Positions 7,300 through 13,366 of a DNA stretch of 31,859 bases are shown here, one piece after another. Within the stretch, counting starts at the first letter, position 1. Every line of letters begins with the position of its first letter. Below the pieces are notes generated by a model, which was not told the origin of the DNA, made no database searches, and saw nothing but the letters and a program-made list of their open reading frames with translations. The position numbers and the translations under genes are program-made. Source of the DNA: a virus; IMG/VR virus record IMGVR_UViG_3300032083_000398, positions 1 through 31,859 of that record. One strand, given 5' to 3'.

Positions 7300-7620
7300 C
7301 CGGCCACGGCTCGCGGATCGCGAAAATTGGAGCCCGGACGACGGCCAGTTGACCCGATACTCAGGGGCCCCGGCGCGTTTTTTCTGGAGCATCGAAGGCG
7401 GCTCACGGTGCCCGGCGGATTGGCCCCGGCGGATTGGCCCCGGTTTAACTTTTGCAGGCTGGGATGGATGACCCCGGCGAATTGTACGCGGTTTAATTTC
7501 CACCGGCTGGGCGTAATCCCGGCCCGCTGGGGTCGCTAACCGTTTCCGGCTGGGGTCGATGCCCGGCAATTGGCTCACGGCTCACGGTGCCCGGTACGTT
7601 TGGCCATACGTCCAAGGGGC
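7300..7620. repeat. Gene-free GC-rich region with decaying tandem repeats
   Basis: The stretch from 7188 to 7661 carries no convincing gene. Visible order: a 14-bp unit CCCGGCGGATTGGC in two exact tandem copies (7411-7424, 7425-7438) plus a third start; an imperfect repeat of about 48 bp (7424-7471 and 7472-7519) sharing CCCCGGCGRATTG, CGGTTTAAYTT and GGCTGGG; and a 16-bp direct repeat GGCTCACGGTGCCCGG at 7400-7415 and 7579-7594. Frames of 88 aa (+, 7273-7539) and 99 aa (-, 7279-7578, GTG start) exist but are low-complexity products of the repeat and lack ribosome binding sites. Its place upstream of terL next to parS makes a packaging, partition or replication site possible. Confidence 0.7.
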
Positions 7621-7657
7621 GCGGCCCGCCCTATTTAACTGTTTATTGCTGGCAAAG

Positions 7658-7682
7658 AAAAAGGCCGCTCAATGGCGGCCTA
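7658..7682 (-). terminator. Intrinsic terminator, module copy 1
   Basis: Stem AGGCCGC/GCGGCCT (7662-7668 with 7675-7681), loop TCAATG, followed leftward by a short T-run. It ends the 144-aa gene. The same stem core recurs at 8228-8247 and 8808-8827; the outer pair changes from A-T to G-C while pairing is kept. Confidence 0.85.
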
Positions 7683-7703
7683 GATCGTCGGTTGTGGGGG
7701 CGG

Positions 7704-8138
7704 TTATGAAACGTCAATTGAGACGATAATATCGCCGTCGTTGATCATGTCCTTGATCGTATCGCGGGTTTCATTGTCCCGGTCAACGCTATCGGAAATG
7801 TGAGTTTCAACGATGGCATCAACGAAACTTTCAAGGCCGTCGATGTCGTCGGCTTCTACATTCAAATCATCTTTGAATTGCTCAAGGGCTTCAAGGCGGC
7901 TATCGGTCAAGGTGGCTTCGATGCGGCTATCAGTCAAGGCGGCTTTAATGCGGCCATTGATTGCGTCGTTAATAACGGCACCCAAATCAACCGGGGTTTT
8001 TTCCAAATTGGTTATATGATCGCGCAAGTTTTGAATATCCATAATTGCGGCGCGTATATCGCTTGCAAGTTGTGATGCGTCCGGCAAATTTGCCGCGCTG
8101 TTTTCTAAACGGTCAAGATTTGATTTAATGTAGATCAT
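7704..8138 (-). CDS. Acidic helical protein with internal repeat, unknown function
   Basis: A 144-aa acidic protein (MIYIKSNLDRLENSAANL...). It is predicted mostly helical with coiled-coil character. A short internal repeat reads KAALTDSRIEA and ATLTDSRLEA in the middle, visible in the DNA as near-identical 24-base units around 7903-7950. No cysteines, membrane segment or known domain were recognised. It starts after TTGGAGCAAAAAAC and a promoter-leader module shared almost exactly with the next gene upstream, and ends in the matching terminator, so it is an independent transcription unit. Asp-rich composition would allow a DNA-mimic or inhibitor role, but nothing specific shows this. Confidence 0.7.
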   Translation of the reverse strand: MIYIKSNLDRLENSAANLPDASQLASDIRAAIMDIQNLRDHITNLEKTPVDLGAVINDAINGRIKAALTDSRIEATLTDSRLEALEQFKDDLNVEADDIDGLESFVDAIVETHISDSVDRDNETRDTIKDMINDGDIIVSIDVS

Positions 8139-8227
8139 GTTTTTTGCTCCAACGGCGCGACGGAATGCCGGGCCTTGGGTATCTAATTATATATAAAATT
8201 ATATAAAGTAAAGTATTTCATTAAAAA
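8139..8227 (-). promoter_or_regulatory. Promoter-leader module copy 1
   Basis: Leftward, an AT-rich block beginning ACTTTACTTTATATAATTT holds two TATAAT hexamers; the distal one has TTTACT 15 bases upstream. It is followed by a CG-rich leader GGCCCGGCATTCCGTCGCGC and the ribosome binding site TTGGAG. Both blocks recur at 8720-8807 with only a few changes, while the eight bases between terminator and promoter differ. The conservation indicates selection or recent duplication of the expression module. Confidence 0.65.
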
Positions 8228-8247
8228 GGGCCGCTCAATGGCGGCCC
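8225..8247 (-). terminator. Intrinsic terminator, module copy 2
   Basis: Stem GGGCCGC/GCGGCCC (8228-8234 with 8241-8247), loop TCAATG, then TTTTT leftward. It ends the 148-aa gene and directly precedes the promoter of the 144-aa gene. Confidence 0.87.
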
Positions 8248-8272
8248 CGGTGGTTTTTATATAGTGAGCGGT

Positions 8273-8719
8273 TTAATCAAACCGGGCAATATAATGAGTA
8301 GGTGACCACCTATATTTTGACGGGACTTTTTTATCTACAATCGCGCAAATCCCGTATTGGTAAACGTACAAAACAAACCGATCATCAAAAGAAAACCGGG
8401 CCAGCGGGTGTAAATCTGGATCGCCGGGATAAGAATAAACGCCGTTTGCCCCTAACGTACCTTTAAGAGGATATTGAGCAAACCCACCGTGACCGTAAAC
8501 GGCGTCCATTTTGTCGGCAATATCTAAAAGAGTAAGTTTGAGCGGGTCAACTTGCTGGGCTTCAAGGCAAGCCGTGCAAAAGAAATCCGGTATAATGCCG
8601 CAAGCTTCCACAAGGTGATCCGGGCGGGCGTTGCCTATTTCCGGGTCACGGTTTGGATTTAATACGCGATCAAGAATAAAATCACTAGCGCGAAAGTTTT
8701 CTGAAAAAATTTTTGTCAT
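8273..8719 (-). CDS. Conserved-looking phage protein of unknown function
   Basis: A 148-aa product starting MTKIFSENFRASDFILDRVL. It is mixed alpha/beta with several aromatic strands near the C-terminus (RFSFDDRFVLYVYQYGICAIVD). Cysteines are C40, a CTAC pair near 48-51 and one near 125; they are too few to argue for a metal site. A GYGGF-like turn (VYGHGGFAQYPLKG) is present. No transmembrane segment. The gene is a single-gene transcription unit with its own repeated promoter-leader (8720-8807) and terminator. I do not recognise the family. Base composition is CCGG-rich like its neighbours from about 7.3 to 11 kb and unlike the structural genes, which suggests separate acquisition. Confidence 0.7.
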   Translation of the reverse strand: MTKIFSENFRASDFILDRVLNPNRDPEIGNARPDHLVEACGIIPDFFCTACLEAQQVDPLKLTLLDIADKMDAVYGHGGFAQYPLKGTLGANGVYSYPGDPDLHPLARFSFDDRFVLYVYQYGICAIVDKKVPSKYRWSPTHYIARFD

Positions 8720-8807
8720 GTTTTTTGCTCCAATGGCGCGACGGAATGCCGGGCCTTGTTATCTAATTATATATAAAATTATATAAAGTAAAGTCCCCAA
8801 CGAAAAA
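8720..8807 (-). promoter_or_regulatory. Promoter-leader module copy 2
   Basis: Same arrangement as copy 1: an AT-rich block with two TATAAT hexamers, then the CG-rich leader GGCCCGGCATTCCGTCGCGC, then TTGGAGCAAAAAAC and ATG. Differences from copy 1 are confined to the spacer after the terminator, the 4-5 bases before AAGG and one base before the Shine-Dalgarno. Confidence 0.65.
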
Positions 8808-8827
8808 GGGCCGCGCAATGGCGGCCC
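8803..8827 (-). terminator. Intrinsic terminator, module copy 3
   Basis: Stem GGGCCGC/GCGGCCC (8808-8814 with 8821-8827), loop GCAATG, then TTTTT leftward. It ends the DUF932 gene. Confidence 0.87.
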
Positions 8828-8851
8828 AATCTCTTAATAGATAGAAACGAT

Positions 8852-10042
8852 TTAGGCGGTTACTTTATCCAATAAAGCCCCGGCTTTTTTCTCTACTTCT
8901 ATCCGGGCGTCTTGGTGGGGAACGTCGCGGGCGATTGCGGTTATGGCTTGCGCGGCATCCCAAACATTCTCAACCGGGCGGCCCTCTTCCTTCAAGTGAC
9001 GGGCGGCGGCGGCTTTTGCCATGCGTCCAGATAGTCCGGCCCGTTTGCTTAGAAACTCCAACCGTTCTTCGTCGTCGCTTGCAATCTTTGCGGCTTTGGC
9101 GGCCTGCACCCCTTCCACAAAAGAAAAGGTTGAACCGTTAGCAAACGATTGCAACGCCGGGCGGGCTTCCATTGCGAACCGATCCGGCGCAAATTTAGTA
9201 TGGCGGATTTTAATCTCGTGGAAATTTTCCACGCCCCACAAGTTTCTATTCATGCAAACGCCGCGTAAATACATTGCAGCGATCCCGGCGGTTTTGCTTC
9301 CGGTTTCACTGTTCCATGCATAAAACCCGCGAAACATTAAGTCCGGCTCCCCGTTGGCAAGCTTACCGACTTCAATGGGGTTACGGTCATCCACAAGGAA
9401 AACAAAAACGTCACGATCCGACGCAAATAACGTGGTTGTGTCGTTTGTTACTGGGATTTCTGGATCATAAACGGCCATACCGTCACGGCTTCCGGTCATC
9501 ATGCCCGGCACCTTCCAACGTCCGTCGGATGCGTCAACCAAGTTTTTGATTGGTTCTAATATTTCCCAGTCAAAAATCCGGCCATAGTCCGGCCCGGTTG
9601 CGGCTCTCAATTCTCCGCCTTGGGCTTGGTTGCCATATACCTTGATTAGTTCCTTGCCCCGGTTATATTTCAAACCCCATTGAATACAGTCCGCCGCAAT
9701 CGGTGCGGGCAAGTCTTTTAAATATCCGGCGGGTGCCCCGGCAAGTTGTGACAATTGGCCAAAGCTCCAATTAGTCGGAAGGTTGTTATGCTCTTGGTTA
9801 TTATCGTCGGTATATTCAACAAAGATATTTCCCCGGCTGGGGTTTGCTTCGTCGTAATCGCCTATAATTTTAACCTTGTGAGTATCAACAGTGCGGGAAG
9901 TCATCCGGCTTGCGTCAACTTTCTTAAAATTTAGCATACTATCCAAGGATAAAAACTTTTGATCGTCCGGGCGGTTATACCATTGGGATGAAACTGCACT
10001 GTTTCCAATGCCGTGAGATAGTGCGTCGGTTTGATAAGTCAT
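8852..10042 (-). CDS. DUF932 phage/plasmid-like protein
   Basis: A 396-aa protein resembling the DUF932 family ('phage/plasmid-like protein', TIGR03299), found on phages, plasmids and other mobile DNA with no established biochemical role. Visible support: the N-terminal MTYQTDALSHGIGNSAVSSQ region; NWSFGQLSQLAGAPAGYLKDLP and KELIKVYGN; and the C-terminal GVCMNRNLWGVENFHEIKIR with RHTKFAPDRF, a pattern typical of the family. The length is normal and there are no membrane segments. Shine-Dalgarno TAGGAG precedes the ATG. A terminator separates it from the Cys-rich gene upstream. It lies in the CCGG-rich accessory block. A DNA-associated role in replication or recombination is often suggested for the family but is not shown here. 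Confidence 0.85.
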   Translation of the reverse strand: MTYQTDALSHGIGNSAVSSQWYNRPDDQKFLSLDSMLNFKKVDASRMTSRTVDTHKVKIIGDYDEANPSRGNIFVEYTDDNNQEHNNLPTNWSFGQLSQLAGAPAGYLKDLPAPIAADCIQWGLKYNRGKELIKVYGNQAQGGELRAATGPDYGRIFDWEILEPIKNLVDASDGRWKVPGMMTGSRDGMAVYDPEIPVTNDTTTLFASDRDVFVFLVDDRNPIEVGKLANGEPDLMFRGFYAWNSETGSKTAGIAAMYLRGVCMNRNLWGVENFHEIKIRHTKFAPDRFAMEARPALQSFANGSTFSFVEGVQAAKAAKIASDDEERLEFLSKRAGLSGRMAKAAAARHLKEEGRPVENVWDAAQAITAIARDVPHQDARIEVEKKAGALLDKVTA

Positions 10043-10061
10043 GTTTTTAACTCCTAGTTAA

Positions 10062-10093
10062 ATAAAAAAAACGGGGCAGGAATACCCCGCCCC
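10062..10093 (-). terminator. Intrinsic terminator
   Basis: CGGGG (10072-10076) pairs with CCCCG (10085-10089); an overlapping GGGGC/GCCCC alternative exists. It is followed leftward by a run of eight or more T. It ends the 233-aa Cys-rich gene. Confidence 0.8.
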
Positions 10094-10143
10094 TATAAAC
10101 TCGCATAAAATTAGATACCTTGCAAGCTTTATTTTTTCAAAAG

Positions 10144-10845
10144 TTAACTTGCTCCAATATCCCCGGCAATATGGTGCCGCAATATAGTACGGGGTGCCAA
10201 GCTTTTAGCAAACCGGCGCAACTTATCCCCGTCGGTTTCCTCTTGGTTTTGATCCGCCGTATGTGTCCAATGGATTAAGACATTGCCCCCGGTAGCGTAG
10301 CACCCGCCCGGATCATCCGGATTGGCGGCTTTCTTTTTATGTACACCGTGCGCGGTAAATCCAACGGCATAATTTCGTTTAAGTTGAGCGCATAAAGGAT
10401 CACCCGCGCCGCATTGGTTGCATCCAAAATTATCGCGGTATTCCGCTGGGCATCTTACAATTTTTACATCGTCAACCGCCCGCGATTTTTTACCTTGCCA
10501 AAAATCTAAGGGAACCGCGCAAACCGTCGGTATGTTTTGTTTAACATATCGCGCCGCAAGTTCGGAAGTTTTGGCGGAATAGTTTATAACAGTTTTGCCC
10601 GGTTTTAATTTTTTCGCCCAATATATTGGCGAAAAATGCGAGTAAGTAAATGCAACGCCTTTATGTGGTACGGCATCGCTAACGGCATCAAGGTAATCTT
10701 GATCGACTTTTGACGCGCCACAACCGGACGGATTTAATTCACAAGTTACCGGACAAGTTCCGAAGTTATCATTTTCGCCCGCTCTATAAGTTACCGCAAC
10801 GCCTTTAGTTTTTTGCGCTCGGCTAATTTCTACAGTCTTTAACAT
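10144..10845 (-). CDS. Cys-rich phage protein (Gp88/DUF7227-like), possible metal or Fe-S protein
   Basis: A 233-aa protein with a cysteine pattern in two groups. Near the N-terminus is GTCPVTCELNPSGCGASK (C-x3-C-x6-C); in the middle are CPAEYRDNFGCNQCGAGDPLC and a later GGCYATGG. The middle group (C-x9-C-x2-C-x6-C) looks like a cluster or zinc site. Between them, KPGKTVINYSAKTSELAARY and PTVCAVPLDFW suggest an alpha/beta fold. The layout recalls phage proteins of the Gp88 or DUF7227 type, of unknown function, but I cannot confirm this without a search. The start overlaps the 70-aa gene upstream by seven bases, so the two are probably co-translated. A terminator follows at 10062-10093. Confidence 0.75.
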   Translation of the reverse strand: MLKTVEISRAQKTKGVAVTYRAGENDNFGTCPVTCELNPSGCGASKVDQDYLDAVSDAVPHKGVAFTYSHFSPIYWAKKLKPGKTVINYSAKTSELAARYVKQNIPTVCAVPLDFWQGKKSRAVDDVKIVRCPAEYRDNFGCNQCGAGDPLCAQLKRNYAVGFTAHGVHKKKAANPDDPGGCYATGGNVLIHWTHTADQNQEETDGDKLRRFAKSLAPRTILRHHIAGDIGAS

Positions 10846-11051
10846 GGTAATTTCATCCCTTTAATCTGGGAATATGTATTCCAATGCACTGCCCATAAAT
10901 CACGAAGCCCTTGCCCCGTATCTAAAACAATTGACTGGATACGTCCGCCCGTTAATGAAACGTTGTTATTAGCATATTGATAAGCTTGCGGCGCGTTTAA
11001 AAAGTCTTTTTTTAAAACGTGGCCATTGTTGAACTTAATTAATAATCTCAT
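10839..11051 (-). CDS. 70-aa protein, unknown
   Basis: I start at ATG 11051-11049 (MRLLIKFNNGHVLKKDFLNA) because GGGGGCAACC lies just upstream. An in-frame ATG 36 bases earlier has its purines almost touching the start. The 70-aa product has an alternating N-terminal strand, then a helix (APQAYQYANNNVSL) and another strand (RIQSIVLDTG). No recognised domain. It overlaps the Cys-rich gene by seven bases. A terminator ends upstream transcription 50 bases earlier (11101-11124), so a local promoter or read-through must supply it; an ATCGCATA motif (11081-11088) lies in that gap. Confidence 0.65.
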   Translation of the reverse strand: MRLLIKFNNGHVLKKDFLNAPQAYQYANNNVSLTGGRIQSIVLDTGQGLRDLWAVHWNTYSQIKGMKLPC

Positions 11052-11100
11052 GGTTGCCCCCATTGTTTGATATAAGATATATCGCATACCCTACAATATA

Positions 11101-11124
11101 AAAAAGCCCGGCGTCAACCGGGCT
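11101..11124 (-). terminator. Intrinsic terminator
   Basis: Perfect stem AGCCCGG/CCGGGCT (11105-11111 with 11118-11124), six-base loop TTGACG on the minus strand, followed by a T-run. It ends the operon of tiny genes that reaches back to about 12.3 kb. Confidence 0.88.
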
Positions 11125-11131
11125 AATTAAA

Positions 11132-11215
11132 TTATTTTTTACGCCGTCTTTTTGGGGCTTCGGTTGGTAAGTCTTCCCCATATAAAAGTTTATAAATCCA
11201 TTCTAATAAAAACAT
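11132..11215 (-). CDS. 27-aa peptide with basic tail
   Basis: ATG 11215-11213 overlaps no other gene but follows the previous stop directly (TAA then ATG). The peptide begins MFLLEWIYKLLYGEDLPTE and ends APKRRRKK: a short amphipathic or hydrophobic helix with an Arg/Lys tail. AAGGGA sits upstream at good distance and the stop is eight bases before the terminator stem. Support is context (filling the gap, coupling, ribosome binding site) rather than homology. Confidence 0.45.
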   Translation of the reverse strand: MFLLEWIYKLLYGEDLPTEAPKRRRKK

Positions 11216-11284
11216 TTACCAATCCCTTCCAAATACTTTTGCAAATACTTCGTCGAGAATTTTTTCTAGTTCATCTTTTGTCAT
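11216..11284 (-). CDS. 22-aa peptide
   Basis: ATG 11284-11282 has the strong Shine-Dalgarno GAGGG six bases upstream and overlaps the end of the 73-aa gene by 14 bases. The peptide (MTKDELEKILDEVFAKVFGR plus DW) is an amphipathic charged helix. Its TAA is directly followed by the ATG of the 27-aa peptide. A leader-type or tiny accessory gene is possible; function unknown. Confidence 0.45.
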   Translation of the reverse strand: MTKDELEKILDEVFAKVFGRDW

Positions 11285-11492
11285 GTTTTTCCCTCATTTT
11301 TTTAAAGTTAAGTTCTACTACTTCCGGTTGTTTAAAAATATCCACCACCGCAACGCTATGATAGTTTGCACCAGTGTCGTTAGAAAAATTACGCCGGGCG
11401 ATTTCACTCGCCTTCACGATGTCGTCAGCGTCAACTATATGGGTTGCGGAAGTTACGCCTTCCACAACTATTTGATAAGTTTTTTTTGCCAT
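11271..11492 (-). CDS. 73-aa protein, unknown
   Basis: I start at ATG 11492-11490 (MAKKTYQIVVEGVTSATHIV), which overlaps the upstream TGA as TGATG and is preceded by GGGGG. Upstream TTG and GTG codons in frame are less likely. The 73-aa product has a beta strand pair at the N-terminus, a helix (DDIVKASEIARRNF) and a strand near VAVVDIF, ending in a basic tail (KKMREKHDKR). This small alpha/beta layout is shared in outline with the 70-aa and 53-aa genes nearby, which could be paralogues too diverged to prove by eye. Function unknown. Confidence 0.65.
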   Translation of the reverse strand: MAKKTYQIVVEGVTSATHIVDADDIVKASEIARRNFSNDTGANYHSVAVVDIFKQPEVVELNFKKMREKHDKR

Positions 11493-11887
11493 CACCAATC
11501 CCCCGAATATTCTACATCGCGCCAGAAGCCGTCGTCACGTTGTAGCCAAGCCGCCGCATCTCGAAAGATTTTTGCAGTCTTGGCAACTTGTTCCGGTTTT
11601 TTGTGGTAAGCGTCAGTCACGGGATCAAAAAGACTTGCGTCAGGCAATCGCCCTTGCTCCACGGCTTCCGCAATTTCTAGTAACTGGTTTGGATCAAGAG
11701 GGATTTCGTGACGTTCACTGTCTGAGTAATGCAGATCAATATAGTTGTGCAGTGCCCAGTGTTTACGCCATTGGCCAAGGTCAAGCCGCAAGCTTGTGAC
11801 CTCGTAACTATCAACCTTTTGTCGTTGATGTTTGCCGTCGTGGGTTGGGGTAAACTTATCCCCCGTTAGATACATATCTAGTCCCAT
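11492..11887 (-). CDS. 'GLDMYL' phage protein
   Basis: A 131-aa product with the N-terminal MGLDMYLTGDKF and, further on, LGQWRKHWALHNYIDLHYSD. This is the recurrent signature of a phage family of unknown function (MGLDMYL ... YWRKHNALH). His, Trp and Asp residues in the second motif (W-RKHW-LHNYIDLH) look conserved and may form a site, but no reaction is known. The start overlaps the upstream stop as TAATG and the end overlaps the next gene as TGATG. It belongs to the leftward operon of small genes between the VRR-NUC gene and the terminator at 11101. Confidence 0.75.
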   Translation of the reverse strand: MGLDMYLTGDKFTPTHDGKHQRQKVDSYEVTSLRLDLGQWRKHWALHNYIDLHYSDSERHEIPLDPNQLLEIAEAVEQGRLPDASLFDPVTDAYHKKPEQVAKTAKIFRDAAAWLQRDDGFWRDVEYSGDW

Positions 11888-12150
11888 TACAAAACACCCC
11901 CAGTTTTAAATTGAATGTGTTGCGTCACGGTGTTTTCAATCTCATTATTGAACTCCATAAACATGCGGTCTGCAACCGAGGTGACTTGCTGGACAAAATG
12001 AGGCCAATCTTGTTCTGCCTCCCAATAAAATGACGCAAGTGCAAGGACTCGCAAGTACCCGCTAATGTCTCCTTTGCTTGGCATGCTTTCGATAATCTCA
12101 ACCTGCGCCGAAGCACCTTCTATCATGGTTGTTGCCGAATGCTTTGTCAT
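11887..12150 (-). CDS. 87-aa helical protein, unknown
   Basis: An 87-aa product starting MTKHSATTMIEGASAQVEII. It is mostly helical, with Trp/Phe-containing segments (LRVLALASFYWEAEQDWPHF and VADRMFMEFNNEIENT). No cysteines, signal or membrane helix, and no recognised family. GGAGGAAG lies before the ATG, which overlaps the stop of the 53-aa gene as TAATG; its own stop overlaps the GLDMYL gene as TAATG. The consistent coupling is the main support for the assignment. Confidence 0.7.
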   Translation of the reverse strand: MTKHSATTMIEGASAQVEIIESMPSKGDISGYLRVLALASFYWEAEQDWPHFVQQVTSVADRMFMEFNNEIENTVTQHIQFKTGGVL

Positions 12151-12311
12151 TACACTTCCTCCATTTCAGAAACATCTGATATTTGATAGTCCGCGCCATC
12201 TAAGCTTTCGTGCCTGCTTTTAGATAACACTTTTGCAGTAGCTTCCTCTTCGTTGTCGGCTTCCACAATAAAATCATTATACATCGCTACGTGAACATGA
12301 AATTTTGCCAT
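12150..12311 (-). CDS. 53-aa acidic protein, unknown
   Basis: A 54-codon frame from ATG 12311-12309 with GGAGAAG nine bases upstream, ending TAA at 12152-12150 and overlapping the next ATG. The peptide begins MAKFHVHVAMYNDFIVEADN and continues with an acidic helix (NEEEATAKVLSKS) and a strand (DYQISDV). The beta-alpha-beta outline resembles the 73-aa gene downstream. Two TATGCGAT motifs (12338-12345, 12348-12355) lie immediately upstream. Function unknown. Confidence 0.6.
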   Translation of the reverse strand: MAKFHVHVAMYNDFIVEADNEEEATAKVLSKSRHESLDGADYQISDVSEMEEV

Positions 12312-12354
12312 AATCTTCTCCATTGTTAAGTTAAGACTATGCGATCTTATGCGA

Positions 12355-12816
12355 TTATCTAGGAGAAATCAACCCCAGTATTTTTTCCCAGTCAGGTTCA
12401 CCTTCTTCAAAGTAAACTGGATCAACTGCCAGACCTTCAAACTTTAAGTCCATAGCGTCACTTGCAGGGTACAAATACACACGTTGAGGCAACGTCTTTG
12501 TCTTAACCTTGCGAACCAAAACCCAAGCACTTCCATGTGAATGTGACGTTAACCAAGACACTTGATGAGGTCGAAGTTCAACAGCGTTGCCGCCAGTAGC
12601 TTTTAACTCGACGAAATGGAACAAACCTTTTTCATCACATAAGAGAACGTCGGGTACTCCCGGCATAGCCCATGTTTCAAGTCTAGTGGATTTGATCTTT
12701 CGGTTGCTTCTCTCCATCCCCGATTTCATCATCCGCCACAAGTCGGCTTCTCGCTTTGTCGCGGTTTTGGGGATTGTCCTGTCCTTCGGGAGTAATGTCG
12801 ATAGTGATCGGGGCAT
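12355..12816 (-). CDS. VRR-NUC domain nuclease
   Basis: A 153-aa protein of the PD-(D/E)xK superfamily. The core reads GVPDVLLC, then FHFVELKATGGNAVELRPHQVSW: the Asp of PD, Glu-x-Lys and the downstream Gln match the VRR-NUC active site, used in structure-specific DNA cleavage and often as a phage Holliday-junction or flap nuclease. The first 134 bases overlap the small terminase gene in another frame. The ATG at 12816 lacks an obvious ribosome binding site, and ATGs at codons 29, 30 and 34 are alternatives that would shorten the overlap; none affects the catalytic core. A role in resolving branched replication products before packaging is an inference. Confidence 0.85.
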   Translation of the reverse strand: MPRSLSTLLPKDRTIPKTATKREADLWRMMKSGMERSNRKIKSTRLETWAMPGVPDVLLCDEKGLFHFVELKATGGNAVELRPHQVSWLTSHSHGSAWVLVRKVKTKTLPQRVYLYPASDAMDLKFEGLAVDPVYFEEGEPDWEKILGLISPR

Positions 12817-13315
12817 AGCTTTGTTTGATTTCCTTTAGTGCGTTCAAGACCTCTTCTTTACTCATGGAGTCGATACTCCCGTGTCTTATCTCGCTTTTGC
12901 TTACATAAATATCGCCTTGTGCTTGCCCCCGACGATATTCGGCTTGAACGGCGGCAGAGTATGCACCGTTAGTTAGAGCCATATCTCTTATCAATTGCAG
13001 GTCTTTAATATGGCGTTGGTAATGTACCCCGTACTTTTCATCCAGTTGGGCACGATATTCTTGAATAGCGTTTACAACGTGTGGACTAATATTAGGATTG
13101 GTTAGTTCGTAAGCTCTAGTGTGTGCCGAGCCTGCGGGGTAGCCTGCTTCAATAGCGGCTTCTCTCATAGTTATCTGCCCATCTTTAGAAACAAGTTCTT
13201 TAACAAACAGTTCTTGCCGTCGTGTTAACGGTTGTTCCCTTGTGGCTCTTGGCCTTCCGGGTTTCTTTCTAACAACAGGTGTTATTGTTTTAGGTGCTGC
13301 TTTTTTCCTAGCCAT
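12683..13315 (-). CDS. terS: Terminase small subunit
   Basis: A 210-aa DNA-recognition subunit of the packaging machine. A basic N-terminal tail (MARKKAAPKTITPVVRKKPGR) precedes the Terminase_2-type helix-turn-helix: LTRRQELFVKELV, then ITMREAAIEAGYPAGSAHTRA and YELTNPNI. A long helical oligomerisation part follows (EYRAQLDEKYGVHYQRHIKDL). The last 45 residues are polar and overlap the VRR-NUC gene in a different frame. Shine-Dalgarno CTGGAG precedes the ATG. It is separated from terL by about 5.5 kb and at least a dozen unrelated genes, whereas the two subunits are usually adjacent; this suggests the block between them was inserted. Confidence 0.85.
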   Translation of the reverse strand: MARKKAAPKTITPVVRKKPGRPRATREQPLTRRQELFVKELVSKDGQITMREAAIEAGYPAGSAHTRAYELTNPNISPHVVNAIQEYRAQLDEKYGVHYQRHIKDLQLIRDMALTNGAYSAAVQAEYRRGQAQGDIYVSKSEIRHGSIDSMSKEEVLNALKEIKQSYAPITIDITPEGQDNPQNRDKARSRLVADDEIGDGEKQPKDQIH

Positions 13316-13366
13316 AATGTTCTCCAGTTATTTCCAGATACTTTGCCTTAAAACTTCCCTTTTGTA

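Noticed and set aside
7273-7539. Plus-strand 88-codon frame in the repeat region
   Set aside because: Low-complexity product of GC-rich tandem repeats, with no ribosome binding site or recognisable domain.
7279-7578. Minus-strand 99-codon frame in the repeat region with a 16-residue repeat (KPRTIRRG / KPGPIRRG)
   Set aside because: GTG start without Shine-Dalgarno; the repeat keeps frame only because the unit is 48 bases. Kept as possible gene relic, not annotated.
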